The notes under the pieces were generated by a model that was given only the letters and a program-made list of their open reading frames with translations, was not told the origin of the DNA and did not search any database. A program made the position numbers and the translations under genes. Below, piece by piece: positions 1 to 8,375 of a stretch of 16,142 nucleotides of DNA (within the stretch, counting starts at the first letter, position 1; each line of letters opens with the position of its first letter). The stretch comes from Candidatus Tectimicrobiota bacterium. Its GTDB lineage: Bacteria > UBA8248 > JACPRG01. The stretch is taken from positions 1 to 16,142 of the forward strand of contig JACPRG010000111.1 in assembly GCA_016190025.1 (NCBI GenBank). The letters are read 5' to 3'.

Positions 1-1301
1 GACCGGGCCGACAACAGAGCCACGGCCCGGATCAGCGGGAGCTTCCGCAAGGCCTCCTGGATGGCGGTGACGCTCTGCAAATCCTTGAGGGAACCCCGAA
101 GCGAGATATTTTCGCCGTCCAAGGAGACTTCCTGAACCTGAAAGGCCTCCTCCCGGGAAAACACCTCCATGAGTGAGGCCAAGGTCTCCGCGACCGTGAC
201 GCGGGGATACCGGACCGATTCCAACCGGCCGATCTCGCCGCGCAGGCGTCCGATGCGGGTCTGCAGGATTTTCTGCACGTCTTCCCGGCGCGGATCGGCG
301 GTCGCCTCGATCCTTTTCTCGTAGCGGCCGATGGCCATCCGGAGGCGGCCGGCTTCCTTCTCCAACGTCCGGACCGAAAATTCCATGGACGCCACCCAGG
401 CTAAGACGCAGAGCGCCGCCAGCGCGGCGGCCATTCGAAGACTGGTGTACCAGGGCAACTTGGCGGGCGGTGAGTCGGCTTTCGCGAAGTTCAGCGCCGG
501 TAGCCCCGCTGCCGCCCGCAGGCCCCGGAGGGCGATGCCCAGGGCCACCGCGTGCCCCATGGTCAAATCCTTCGCTCCCTTGAAACGCCTCCTGAACTTC
601 TTCGACGGGCTCACCCGATGGGCGTTCTGCCAGCCCCCGGCGCGGAGCCCCTCCTCCACGCCGCGGAGATCTTCGGAGTCCTGGCCCGATAGTTCAACCG
701 GAGTCTCTTTTCCCTCCGATGTCAGCCCGAAGACCCGGGCGATCATCTGCAAATGTTGAACGACGCGCCGGCTTTCGACCTCCGGGGCGGCAGCGCCCTC
801 GCGGGGAATGTGGGTCGCGTGGGTCAGGATCCCGTCTTTCAGGAACAGGAGGATCCATCCCTCCGGCAGGGCGTGAAGAATCAGACACGTGGGATCGGGC
901 AGGGGCGCCAGGACCTGCCGCGCCGCCCAAAATGCCAGCGGTTCGGCATCGATGCGGGCCGGCCGTCCGTCCTCCCCCGCCTGCTCCCGCTGCTGGACTT
1001 CCCGCCTCTGGGTTGCAACTGAGATGACCCGCAGATTCGAGCCCTCGCCCTGCGGCTCCCGGCGGGTCTCGATGGTCTCGAGCTCCCGCTCCCTCCAGGA
1101 GTCCTCTTCCGCCGAGAACGCCGAGACCTTGACCGAAAGGGCGGTTGCGGGAATCGCCCCTCCCCACGGTACGCCCGGAAGGGAGGACGGAGGGGTATCG
1201 AGGAAGAGCACCCGGTAGCGAGAGCGGCCGCGCCGCTCAAGACAGACCGTTCGGTATTGCTGCGGCAGCCTGTGAACACCCAGAAATTGCGAACGACCCA
1301 T
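1..1301 (-). CDS. gspL: GspL, T2SS inner-membrane platform protein (partial, runs off left edge)
   Basis: I translated this frame directly: it is open from ATG at 1301 to the window edge, 433 codons without a stop. An in-frame TGA lies five codons upstream, so 1301 is the only ATG available. Residues 1-285 are a soluble, weakly conserved region compatible with the actin-like cytoplasmic domain of GspL. Residues about 286-306 form one membrane segment (MAAALAALCVLAWVASMEF). This is followed by a coiled coil (about 309-362) and a ferredoxin-like periplasmic domain ending in a VSLDGENISLRG strand pattern typical of GspL/PilN. In the family, GspL holds the GspE ATPase at the membrane and pairs with GspM in the periplasm. 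It follows gspJ after a 138-bp gap where gspK would usually be. gspM is expected beyond the window. The cytoplasmic part is divergent, so the call rests on topology, the C-terminal pattern and the neighbours. Confidence 0.85.
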   Translation of the reverse strand, partial: MGRSQFLGVHRLPQQYRTVCLERRGRSRYRVLFLDTPPSSLPGVPWGGAIPATALSVKVSAFSAEEDSWRERELETIETRREPQGEGSNLRVISVATQRREVQQREQAGEDGRPARIDAEPLAFWAARQVLAPLPDPTCLILHALPEGWILLFLKDGILTHATHIPREGAAAPEVESRRVVQHLQMIARVFGLTSEGKETPVELSGQDSEDLRGVEEGLRAGGWQNAHRVSPSKKFRRRFKGAKDLTMGHAVALGIALRGLRAAAGLPALNFAKADSPPAKLPWYTSLRMAAALAALCVLAWVASMEFSVRTLEKEAGRLRMAIGRYEKRIEATADPRREDVQKILQTRIGRLRGEIGRLESVRYPRVTVAETLASLMEVFSREEAFQVQEVSLDGENISLRGSLKDLQSVTAIQEALRKLPLIRAVALLSAR

Positions 1302-1439
1302 TAGATTCCGCTTTCAGTTCGTTGCAGGAAAGATTGACTTGCCCCGGGGGTTCTCCGCCCCCGGCACAGATTCCCGGGAAGGAAACCCACCCTTGTGACT
1401 GCAACCGCCCGCGGGCGGCCGCGTCCGATTGGATTTCCC
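1302..1439 (-). other. Hairpin-rich gap between gspJ and gspL
   Basis: No gene is seen. The gap holds a 7-bp perfect stem (CCGGGGG/CCCCCGG, 1344-1364) and a 14-bp perfect palindrome (CCGCCCGCGGGCGG, 1405-1418). Neither is followed by a T-run on the minus strand, so a classical intrinsic terminator is not supported; mRNA processing or partial attenuation is possible. This is the position normally held by gspK. Confidence 0.5.
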
Positions 1440-2231
1440 TCATGGAGCCTCGCCGGGACCCTTGGCTCCACCCTCGCCCGGGCTCATCGGAGGAGCGTCC
1501 TCGCCCTGGGAGTCCCTGGCGGGTGCCTCCGGCGCGCCGGAACCGGCTTTGCTCCCGGTCTGCCCGGAGGCGGGAATCTCGAACACATAGGAGTAACTCA
1601 TCGGGGGCGCCTTCGCCTTGTCTTTGGTCTCCAGGGAGACCCGGAGGAGCCTGGGCATCCCTTGCCGTTGGGAGAACCCTTTCTGCTGCTGAGCGAACCC
1701 CTTTGTCCATTTGAAGCCGTCGAAGGATACCACCTTGACGCTCTCGACTCCCTCCAGGAAGCGAACCTCCTCTGCGCGCGCGTCTTCGGGTTGGTCCACC
1801 CGCCTGGCCGCCCGGACCAGCCGCTTCTCCCCGTCCTTGGTTTTCCTCAACCGATAGGTGATTTCGTACTGGTCCGCGGGTTCGGTCCCCCGCTGCAGCA
1901 CAGAGACCATCCGGAGGACCGGGACGTCATCCCCGCCGGACAGGCCGCTGTCCGAAGGGGTCCGGGTTGGAGACACACCGATCAGCCCCGCCAGATCCGC
2001 CTGCAGACGCTCCGCAAGACTGGACGTGTCCAGCAGCCTCGCGCGGGTGGAGACAAAGGTGTCGAATATCCGGCCGGCCTGAAAATAAACCGTGTAGACG
2101 CCCGTGATGATGCCCCCCAGAACGACGATCGACAGGATCACCTCCAGCAGGGTAAAGCCCTCGTCCGACCAGGAGATCCGCGAGATCCCCCGCCACATCC
2201 CATCCAGGTGTCTTCTTCCTTTCGGGCGCAT
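1440..2231 (-). CDS. gspJ: GspJ, T2SS minor pseudopilin
   Basis: A 263-residue protein with a type IV prepilin-like signal: a long 25-residue leader, then SDEG|FTLLEVILSIVVLGG, with Phe at +1 and Glu at +5 of the mature protein (Glu30). The hydrophobic helix is followed by the pattern of GspJ: a helix ending near LLDTSSLAERLQADL, a beta-rich middle (YEITYRLRK) and an R.VRFLEGVESVKVVSFDG segment. GspJ joins GspI and GspK in the pseudopilus tip complex; the prepilin peptidase GspO needed to mature it is not in the window. Residues from about 218 are a Gly/Pro/Ala-rich low-complexity tail beyond the usual domain. A second possible start (ATG at 2198) would give a shorter 14-residue leader. I kept 2231, but neither start has a good ribosome binding site. 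It lies 66 bp after gspI. Confidence 0.86.
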   Translation of the reverse strand: MRPKGRRHLDGMWRGISRISWSDEGFTLLEVILSIVVLGGIITGVYTVYFQAGRIFDTFVSTRARLLDTSSLAERLQADLAGLIGVSPTRTPSDSGLSGGDDVPVLRMVSVLQRGTEPADQYEITYRLRKTKDGEKRLVRAARRVDQPEDARAEEVRFLEGVESVKVVSFDGFKWTKGFAQQQKGFSQRQGMPRLLRVSLETKDKAKAPPMSYSYVFEIPASGQTGSKAGSGAPEAPARDSQGEDAPPMSPGEGGAKGPGEAP

Positions 2232-2297
2232 CGTATGGGCCTACAGAGGGATGTGGGAGGAGACCCAGGCCCTGCTCCCCGCTCCCTTCGTCCCGGT

Positions 2298-2738
2298 TTA
2301 CGTTCCGCCGGACTCCGCCCCGGGAGACGGAGTCTTGGAATCCGGGCCCGGGGTGACTTGCAGGGTGGAGAGGGTGAACGTCCGGGGTTTCCCCAGTTCC
2401 TCCCACTCCACGAGAAGGTCCACGCCCCGGAGACGGCCCTCGGGAAAGTCGACGAACTTCACCGACCACCGAAACTCCTGCGTCCCTTGCCGGAGCTTTC
2501 CGGAGTGCTCCTTCTCTTCTCCCGAGAGAATCCGCGACATCAGGGAGGCGGACAGGGCCGTCCCCTCCGAGGCGCCCCGCAAGGCCGATCCGTCCTGGAG
2601 CGCCCGCCTGGACAAGGCAAGCAAGGTGGTGACCAGCAGCGTCGCCAGGAAGAGCGTGACCAGCGTCTCCATGAGAGAAAAGCCTTCCGTCCCCCGGACA
2701 AGCCGGAGAAGGCGTCTCGGCGGAAGCTTGTCCATCAT
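2298..2738 (-). CDS. gspI: GspI, T2SS minor pseudopilin
   Basis: A 146-residue protein with a prepilin signal: basic leader, cleavage predicted after Gly19 in RGTEG|FSLMETLVTLFLA, mature Phe+1 and Glu+5 (Glu24). The C-terminal half carries the GspI pattern: a Trp-containing strand (EFRWSVKFVDFPEG), then a strand rich in valine and leucine (VDLLVEWEE) and a closing TFTLSTL segment. GspI nucleates the tip complex with GspJ and GspK. Length fits the family. Its start lies 5 bp after the gspG stop, indicating translational coupling. No gspH is found between gspG and this gene, although most T2SS loci have one there. GspH was considered for this gene, but the C-terminal LxTL pattern favours GspI. 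Confidence 0.86.
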   Translation of the reverse strand: MMDKLPPRRLLRLVRGTEGFSLMETLVTLFLATLLVTTLLALSRRALQDGSALRGASEGTALSASLMSRILSGEEKEHSGKLRQGTQEFRWSVKFVDFPEGRLRGVDLLVEWEELGKPRTFTLSTLQVTPGPDSKTPSPGAESGGT

Positions 2739-2743
2739 CCGGC

Positions 2744-3199
2744 CTAGCCCAGATCCTCGGAGGAGATGTCCGCGTCGTTCCCTTCGCCGCCCTGTTGGCC
2801 GTCCGCGCCGAGGGATTTGATCTCGTAGCGCCGCCCGTCATCCAGCGGCCGGTACACATAGGAATTCCCCCACGGGTCCACGGGGGTCTTCTCGATGTAT
2901 CCGCCCGGCCGGTAGCTGGAGGGCGTCCGTCCGACCGTGGGCTTCTCCACCAGGGCCTTCAACCCCTGCTCGGACGACGGATAGAACCCGTTGTCCAGAT
3001 AGAAGAGGCGGAGGGCGGAGTTGAAGCTGGCAATCTGGTTGCGCGCCTGCGCCTGCCTGGCCTGGTCGACCCAGGAGAAGACCTTCGGGGCCACGAAGGT
3101 GGCCAGAATGCCGATGATGATGATGACGACGATGATCTCAATGAAAGTGACGCCATGGTCATCCTTCAGGAGCCGGACCAGCGGATTTCTCGGGCGCAT
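2744..3199 (-). CDS. gspG: GspG, T2SS major pseudopilin
   Basis: A 151-residue protein, the usual size. The prepilin signal is cleaved after Gly16 (LKDDHG|VTFIEIIVVIIIIGILA); +1 is Val rather than the common Phe or Met, and +5 is the conserved Glu (Glu21). The C-terminus has the family signature: PVDPWGNSYVY, then SLGADGQQGGEGNDADISS, the loop that binds calcium in known GspG structures. GspG polymerises into the pseudopilus that pushes substrate through the secretin. The start at 3199 is supported by AAGGAGG ten bases upstream. Another ATG nearer that site is out of frame. The gene sits 28 bp after gspF and 5 bp before gspI. Confidence 0.97.
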   Translation of the reverse strand: MRPRNPLVRLLKDDHGVTFIEIIVVIIIIGILATFVAPKVFSWVDQARQAQARNQIASFNSALRLFYLDNGFYPSSEQGLKALVEKPTVGRTPSSYRPGGYIEKTPVDPWGNSYVYRPLDDGRRYEIKSLGADGQQGGEGNDADISSEDLG

Positions 3200-3227
3200 C
3201 GACCATCGACCTCCTTGTTCCCGGCAC

Positions 3228-4433
3228 TTACCTCTGAAGCAGCTGACCGACCTGGAAGATCGGCAGCAGGACCGCCAGGGCGATAAAGGCAATCAGGGCG
3301 CCGACCGCGAGGATCAACGCGGGCTCCGCCAGGCGGACGAGCAGTTCGTATTGCCGCTCCCCCTCCTCCCGGAACATGACCGCGACGTGGTCCAGCATGC
3401 GGGGGAGATCTCCGGACTGTTCGCCGGCCCCGATGAGCTGCATCGCCGTCGGCGGGAATACCGAAGCCTCCCGCAAGCGCCTGACCAGGGACCCTCCCTG
3501 CAAAACCCCCTCCCGGGCGTCCCGCACGGCGGCGGCGAACAGAGGGCTCCTCAGCGTCCGGGCGGTCAGCTCCAGGGACTCCTCGAGTGGGGCGCCGCCC
3601 TTCAGAAGCGTCGACAGCGTAAAGGCGAACCGTCCGGTCTCCATGGCGCGGACCGTTTTCCCGAATCCGGGCAGTCGCAGGACCACTCTGGACCCAAGTT
3701 GCCGGAACTGGGGGACACCGCGGATGGACCAGATGACGGCGGCCAGGATCCCGACGATCAGCACGTGGACCCACGGGTCGGTCGTCAGCCACCCCCGCAC
3801 GGCCAACAAGATCCGGCTGGGGAGGGGAAGAGTGCCTTTCGCGGTCTGGAAAATGCTTTCCAGGGCGGGGAACACGAACACCAGGAGCACCGCCACGAGG
3901 GCCATCGCGAGACAGAATACCGTCAGCGGGTAGGCCATCATGCCCCGCAGCTTGCTGCGCATCCGATCGGCCTTCTCCAGGTAATCGGCAAAGGACCGCA
4001 AGGAGGCGTCCAGGTTGCCGGACCGCTCCCCCGCGGCCACCAGGCTCAGCATCATGGGGGGAAAGTCATGGGAAGACTCTTCCAGCGACCGGGCCAGGCT
4101 CATGCCCGCCTCGACCCTCTTTCCCAGCTCCCTGCAGAGGGAGAGGATCGCCCCCCGGTTCTTCTCCGCCGCGATGACCCGCAACGCGTCCAGGACGGGC
4201 AGCCGCGCCTCGAGAAGCGTCGCCAGGCTGCGGACGAAGGTCGCCTGCTGGCGGAGGGGGAGCCGGCCCTTGAGAGAGAGACTGAACGGCTTGCGGGCGT
4301 GGGGCCAGACCGATCCCGGAAAAATTCCCCCCTCGGCGAGGATCCGTTTGGCCTCGGCATCCGATCTCGCCGACACGACCCCGGATGCGGCCCGTCCCGA
4401 CGCGTCGACGCCGTGATACCCGAAGGTGCTCAT
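3228..4433 (-). CDS. gspF: GspF, T2SS inner-membrane platform protein
   Basis: A 401-residue protein, the family's usual length. The frame stays open far upstream, but homology starts at MSTFGYHGVDASGR, so ATG 4433 was chosen; it lies 8 bp after the gspE stop. Two T2SSF repeats are seen (about 65-190 and 268-393), each with the characteristic LPVLDAL / APLEESLEL helix start and the (G)ERSGNL / GEQSGDL motif. Membrane segments lie at about 168-190, 221-238 and 370-393. GspF is the polytopic core of the inner-membrane platform and is thought to pass the ATPase's motion to the pseudopilus. All expected features are present, with no sign of damage. Confidence 0.97.
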   Translation of the reverse strand: MSTFGYHGVDASGRAASGVVSARSDAEAKRILAEGGIFPGSVWPHARKPFSLSLKGRLPLRQQATFVRSLATLLEARLPVLDALRVIAAEKNRGAILSLCRELGKRVEAGMSLARSLEESSHDFPPMMLSLVAAGERSGNLDASLRSFADYLEKADRMRSKLRGMMAYPLTVFCLAMALVAVLLVFVFPALESIFQTAKGTLPLPSRILLAVRGWLTTDPWVHVLIVGILAAVIWSIRGVPQFRQLGSRVVLRLPGFGKTVRAMETGRFAFTLSTLLKGGAPLEESLELTARTLRSPLFAAAVRDAREGVLQGGSLVRRLREASVFPPTAMQLIGAGEQSGDLPRMLDHVAVMFREEGERQYELLVRLAEPALILAVGALIAFIALAVLLPIFQVGQLLQR

Positions 4434-4441
4434 CCCGCGAT

Positions 4442-6121
4442 TCAAGCCTCCCCTTCGTTCAGGACGCGGAGGACTTCCCGAAGCGTGGTGACTCCACGGA
4501 CCGCCTTCTCGAACCCGTCGGCGCGCAGCGTCCTCGTGCCGGTTTTCCGGGCCACTTCCGCCAAGCCCTGGCCCCCGTTCCGGCTCAGGCACTCGCGAAT
4601 TTCGTCGTTGATCACCAGTATCTCGAAGAGGCTCGTCCGCCCCCGGAATCCGGTTCCGAAACAGTGATCGCAGCCCTTCCCATGGACCAGGGTCAGGGAA
4701 GCCGGGTCGTGGCCCTCCCGCTCGAGCAGGACCCGTTCGAAGGGTTCGGCCTCGACGGGCTCGGCGCAGTGGGGGCACACCGTCCGCACGAGACGCTGGG
4801 CCAGCACGCCGTTCAGGGCGTCGCCGAGCAGGAACGGCTGGACCCCGATGTCGATCAGGCGCGTCACCGCGCGGAAGGAATCGATCGTGTGGAGGGTGCT
4901 CAGCACCAGATGCCCCGTCAGCGCCGCCCGCACGGCGATCTCGGCCGTCTCCAGATCCCGGATCTCGCCGACCATCATCACGTCGGGATCCTGCCTCAGA
5001 CAGGAGCGGAGCCCCTGGGCGAAGGTCATTCCGATCTGCGGATGCACCTGGATCTGGTTGACCCCGGGGATCTGGTACTCCACCGGGTCCTCGATGGTGA
5101 GGATGTTCCGCGCGTCCGTGGTGAGCAGTCTCAGGATGGCGTAGAGGGTCGTGGTTTTGCCCGACCCCGTCGGTCCGGTCGCCAAGAGAATCCCGCTGCT
5201 TCGCCGGGCCTCGGATTCCAGGAGACGGCACTGATCCGGATTGAGGCCGAGCTCGTCGAGCCGCATCAACCCGCGCTCCTTGTCGAGCAGCCGGAGCACG
5301 ACCCGCTCGCCGAACACCGTCGGGATGGTGGAGACGCGGGCGTCCACCGCCCGGCCCGCCACCCGGAACCGGATGGCTCCATCTTGGGGCAGCCGCTTTT
5401 CGGCGATGTCGAGCCCCGCCATCACCTTGATGCGGGAGCTGATGGGCAGGTGATCCTCGACGGGCCGCTCCAGGAAGGTGTGCAGGACGCCGTCCACGCG
5501 GACCCGGACGGCCATGCGGCGCTCCTGGGGCTCGAAGTGGATGTCGCTGGCGCGGGTGCGGACGCCGTCCACCATGACCCGGTTGACCAGGTTGATGATG
5601 GGGCCGCTGTCCGCGGCCTGGAGCAAGTCCTCGCCGTCGCCGGCCGGCCGGACCTTTTCGGAAGACTCATCCCGACGGCTCTCCCGGTGTTCGTAGGCCC
5701 GGTCCACGACGGACTCGATGACGTGCGCGGGCGCCACGTCCACCTCGAACTCGCATTCGAGCAACAACCGGAGGTCGGCCAGCGTGTTCAGGTCCGAGGG
5801 GTCGGCCACCACGACGCGGGGGCCGCCGCCGTTCGACCGCACGGGAACGACGCCGTACCGCCGGGCGAAGGCGTAGGGAATGGCGCGGAGCAAATCCCGG
5901 TCGACGTCCGTGAGGGCGATCTCGGGCCGGCATCCGCGTCCGAACTGGATCCCCAGGGAGCTGGCCAGGTTCTCCGGCCTCAGGAGCCCGAGGCGGCAGA
6001 GGATCTCTCCCAGGCGCCCCCCTTCCACCTGCTGGACTTCCAGCCCCTGCCGGAGCCCCTTCTCGTCAATGTGCCCCTGGGCCAGGAGGATCTCCCCCAG
6101 CCGGGCTTCCAGCGTGGACAT
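4442..6121 (-). CDS. gspE: GspE, T2SS assembly ATPase with tandem MshEN-type motif
   Basis: A 559-residue hexameric-ATPase family protein powering pseudopilus assembly at the cytoplasmic face. The start at 6121 has AGGAAGG close upstream and lies 9 bp after the gspD stop. Visible motifs: Walker A GPTGSGKT (316-323, Lys322), Asp box around TIEDPVEYQ (342-350), Walker B DPDVMMVGEIRD (Glu386), His box LVLSTLHT, and a tetracysteine zinc site (Cys449, Cys452, Cys484, Cys487). The N-terminus contains two 24-residue units, RLGEILLAQGHI... (7-30) and RLGEILCRLGLL... (36-59), separated by exactly five residues. This is the layout of the MshEN cyclic-di-GMP-binding domain. The GspL cytoplasmic domain encoded downstream is the expected partner. 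PilB was considered, but the T2SS operon context decides. Confidence 0.97.
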   Translation of the reverse strand: MSTLEARLGEILLAQGHIDEKGLRQGLEVQQVEGGRLGEILCRLGLLRPENLASSLGIQFGRGCRPEIALTDVDRDLLRAIPYAFARRYGVVPVRSNGGGPRVVVADPSDLNTLADLRLLLECEFEVDVAPAHVIESVVDRAYEHRESRRDESSEKVRPAGDGEDLLQAADSGPIINLVNRVMVDGVRTRASDIHFEPQERRMAVRVRVDGVLHTFLERPVEDHLPISSRIKVMAGLDIAEKRLPQDGAIRFRVAGRAVDARVSTIPTVFGERVVLRLLDKERGLMRLDELGLNPDQCRLLESEARRSSGILLATGPTGSGKTTTLYAILRLLTTDARNILTIEDPVEYQIPGVNQIQVHPQIGMTFAQGLRSCLRQDPDVMMVGEIRDLETAEIAVRAALTGHLVLSTLHTIDSFRAVTRLIDIGVQPFLLGDALNGVLAQRLVRTVCPHCAEPVEAEPFERVLLEREGHDPASLTLVHGKGCDHCFGTGFRGRTSLFEILVINDEIRECLSRNGGQGLAEVARKTGTRTLRADGFEKAVRGVTTLREVLRVLNEGEA

Positions 6122-6130
6122 GTCGCCTTC

Positions 6131-8272
6131 CTAATCGCGCTCCCGGGGAACCTTGTTACGCTCCCGGTGGACCTTGAATTCCGTCACCGGCGAGATCGGC
6201 GGGGAGATGATCTCGTGCTGGCTGCCCGCGTTTGCGGTCACCGGCTCCTCGGGCTCCCTCGCGACGCGCGGCGTAAGGAGAATCAGCAGATTGGTCTTTT
6301 CCCCGCGGTTGTTGTCGAAGCGAAAGAGGGCGCCGAGGATTGGTATCTTGGACAGCAGCGGGACGCCCGTCCTGGAGCGCGAGATGTCGTCGGAGACCAG
6401 CCCACCGATGGCCAACAGCTGGCGATCCTTCACCACGATGGAGGTCCGGGCGGAGCGCTTTCTCAGGACGAGCCCCTGGGTATTGACGTCGAAGGCCGGG
6501 GGGGAGTCCTGAATGCTGGAAATCTCCTGGAACAGGTCCAGCCGGATGTTGTCCCCCTCCGTGATCTGCGGCGTGATCCGGAGAATCACGCCGATGTCCC
6601 TCCGCTCGATCTGGTTCGTCACCGCGTTGGGATCGGCCCGGCTGGTCTGCGTGGCCACGATGAAGGGGACGTTGGAGCCGACGACGATTTCCGCCTCCTG
6701 GTGGTCGCGGGTCACGATGGACGGGCGGCTGAGCACCTCGATGTCGCTGTCCGTCTCCAGGGCCCGGAACAAAAGCGCCTGGGCGGGAATGGATTGTCCG
6801 TCCGGGGTCAGGACGTTCGCCCCGCTCACCGCCAGGGCGGCCAGTCCCGACAGGGAGAAGAAGGAGCTGATGCTCCCCGTGGGCACCGCGGTAGCCCCCG
6901 AACCCTGGGCCACGAAGGCGGGCAGGCTGGAGGATGTGCTCGTCCGGCCGATGAGCAGGCCCCCGTCCACGTTCTTGGCGACCTGCAGGTCGAACCCCAG
7001 CTGCAGCGCCTTCGATTCGCTGATCTCGGCGATGATGGCTTCGATGCGGACCTGCCGCCGCTGGATGTCCAGCAGCTCGATGACCGGCTTCAGGGCCTCG
7101 TAATCCCGCTGGGTGGCGGTGATGAGGAAGGCGTTCGTCCCCTTGTCCGCAACGATGGTCACGTCTCCCAGGAAGGTAGGAGCCGTTTCCTCCTCTTCCT
7201 TCTGCTGCCGGGCCGTCCGCTGCTCGGGTCTCCGGGCGGGCTCGGCTCTCTGGCCGGGCGGTGGGGGCCGCGCGTCGCGCTTCGCCTCGGTGGCCGCCTG
7301 GCCGGAGATCAGCTCCCGCAGAACGGGCAGGAGGTCCTCGGCCGAGGCGTTCTTGACCGGATGGACGTAGATGTTCTTCCGCAGGCTGGTGGACGGGACG
7401 TCCAGCGCGGCGATGAGGCCCTTCAGGCCTTCAATCTGCGCCTGGGGCCCCATCAGAACGATGGCGTTGATCCGATCGTCGGCGACGATCCGGACCGGCG
7501 CCTTGTCCACCACCACCGAGGGCAAAAGCGCCGGGCGCGGCCTTACGGCCCCTCTCACCGTTGGAGGCTGCGCGGCCATCACGGGGATGGACGGCGCGAC
7601 GACGTCCGGCCGCAGGCTCCTGAGCACGCTGGCGATGGCGTCGGCCGGGGAGAACTGGAGCGGGACCACCTCCACCCGATCCCCCAGGCCGGGCTGATCG
7701 AACATCTCCAGGACCTCGGAGATCCGCGCGATGTTGGTCTTGTAGTCCGTGACCACCAGTGAGTTGTTGCGGCGGAAGACGATCAGTTGGCCGACCGGGG
7801 AGATCATGGCGTTGACCATCGGCTCGATGTCTTCCACCTTGAGGTGCCTGACCGGGATGACCCGGGCCTGGAAGTTTGCCTCGCGCCTCGCCGGCAGCCG
7901 GTCGGGCAGGGTCTGGGGATTCCTCCGGGACGCCTCCTCCGAAGGAACGATCTTCACGATCCCCTTCGTGGACGGGAGCGTGGAGTAGCCCATCACCTCG
8001 AGAACGTCAAGGAAAATCTGATAGGCCTCATCCACCGTGACTTCGCCGGGAGAAAATACGTTCACTCGTCCCTTGACTTTCTCGTCGGCGATGAAGGTCT
8101 TCCCCGTGATCCGGCTGATGACCTGGATGAAGGCGTTGATCTCCACGTCCCCGAGGTTGAGGCGGATCTGGGCCGAGGCGGCGGAAACCGTCCCGACCAC
8201 CACGCAGCACGCCAAGCCCGATACGGCTTTACGAAGGACCGAAGAAGAAAGTCGGAAGGGGCCACGCTTCAT
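6131..8272 (-). CDS. gspD: GspD, T2SS secretin
   Basis: A 713-residue outer-membrane channel protein. It has a signal peptide with predicted cleavage after SAASA (about residue 34). Domains in order: N0 (about 36-110, starting IRLNLGDVEINAFIQ), N1 (about 134-195), N2 (about 200-293), N3 (about 300-402) and the secretin core (about 405-670), with VPLLSKIPILGALFR (637-651) and LLILLTPRV near its end. Two insertions are seen: a Pro/Val-rich one within N2 (about 223-258) and a charged Pro/Arg/Gln/Glu low-complexity one within N3 (about 325-368). The last 40 residues are a short polar tail. No pilotin gene is visible. The Shine-Dalgarno match is poor, but the signal peptide fixes the start. The gene follows gspC by 103 bp. 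Confidence 0.97.
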   Translation of the reverse strand: MKRGPFRLSSSVLRKAVSGLACCVVVGTVSAASAQIRLNLGDVEINAFIQVISRITGKTFIADEKVKGRVNVFSPGEVTVDEAYQIFLDVLEVMGYSTLPSTKGIVKIVPSEEASRRNPQTLPDRLPARREANFQARVIPVRHLKVEDIEPMVNAMISPVGQLIVFRRNNSLVVTDYKTNIARISEVLEMFDQPGLGDRVEVVPLQFSPADAIASVLRSLRPDVVAPSIPVMAAQPPTVRGAVRPRPALLPSVVVDKAPVRIVADDRINAIVLMGPQAQIEGLKGLIAALDVPSTSLRKNIYVHPVKNASAEDLLPVLRELISGQAATEAKRDARPPPPGQRAEPARRPEQRTARQQKEEEETAPTFLGDVTIVADKGTNAFLITATQRDYEALKPVIELLDIQRRQVRIEAIIAEISESKALQLGFDLQVAKNVDGGLLIGRTSTSSSLPAFVAQGSGATAVPTGSISSFFSLSGLAALAVSGANVLTPDGQSIPAQALLFRALETDSDIEVLSRPSIVTRDHQEAEIVVGSNVPFIVATQTSRADPNAVTNQIERRDIGVILRITPQITEGDNIRLDLFQEISSIQDSPPAFDVNTQGLVLRKRSARTSIVVKDRQLLAIGGLVSDDISRSRTGVPLLSKIPILGALFRFDNNRGEKTNLLILLTPRVAREPEEPVTANAGSQHEIISPPISPVTEFKVHRERNKVPRERD

Positions 8273-8375
8273 GGGAATCGTCGAGTCCGGTGTGCTTTCC
8301 CGATGGTTACGCCCGGGCTCGCACCCGGCTTGAGGATTCGCCTGCGCCCCGGGAAACCGACCGGGACGGGGAAAT

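Noticed and set aside
1395..2747. Long plus-strand open frame across gspI and gspJ
   Set aside because: It is the antisense of two clear pseudopilin genes; the product is arginine/proline-rich with no domain pattern, as expected in GC-rich DNA.
4385..7762. 1125-codon plus-strand open frame
   Set aside because: It lies opposite gspE and gspD, which have full sets of motifs; the antisense product is compositionally biased (His, Asp, Gly, Pro) with no recognisable fold.
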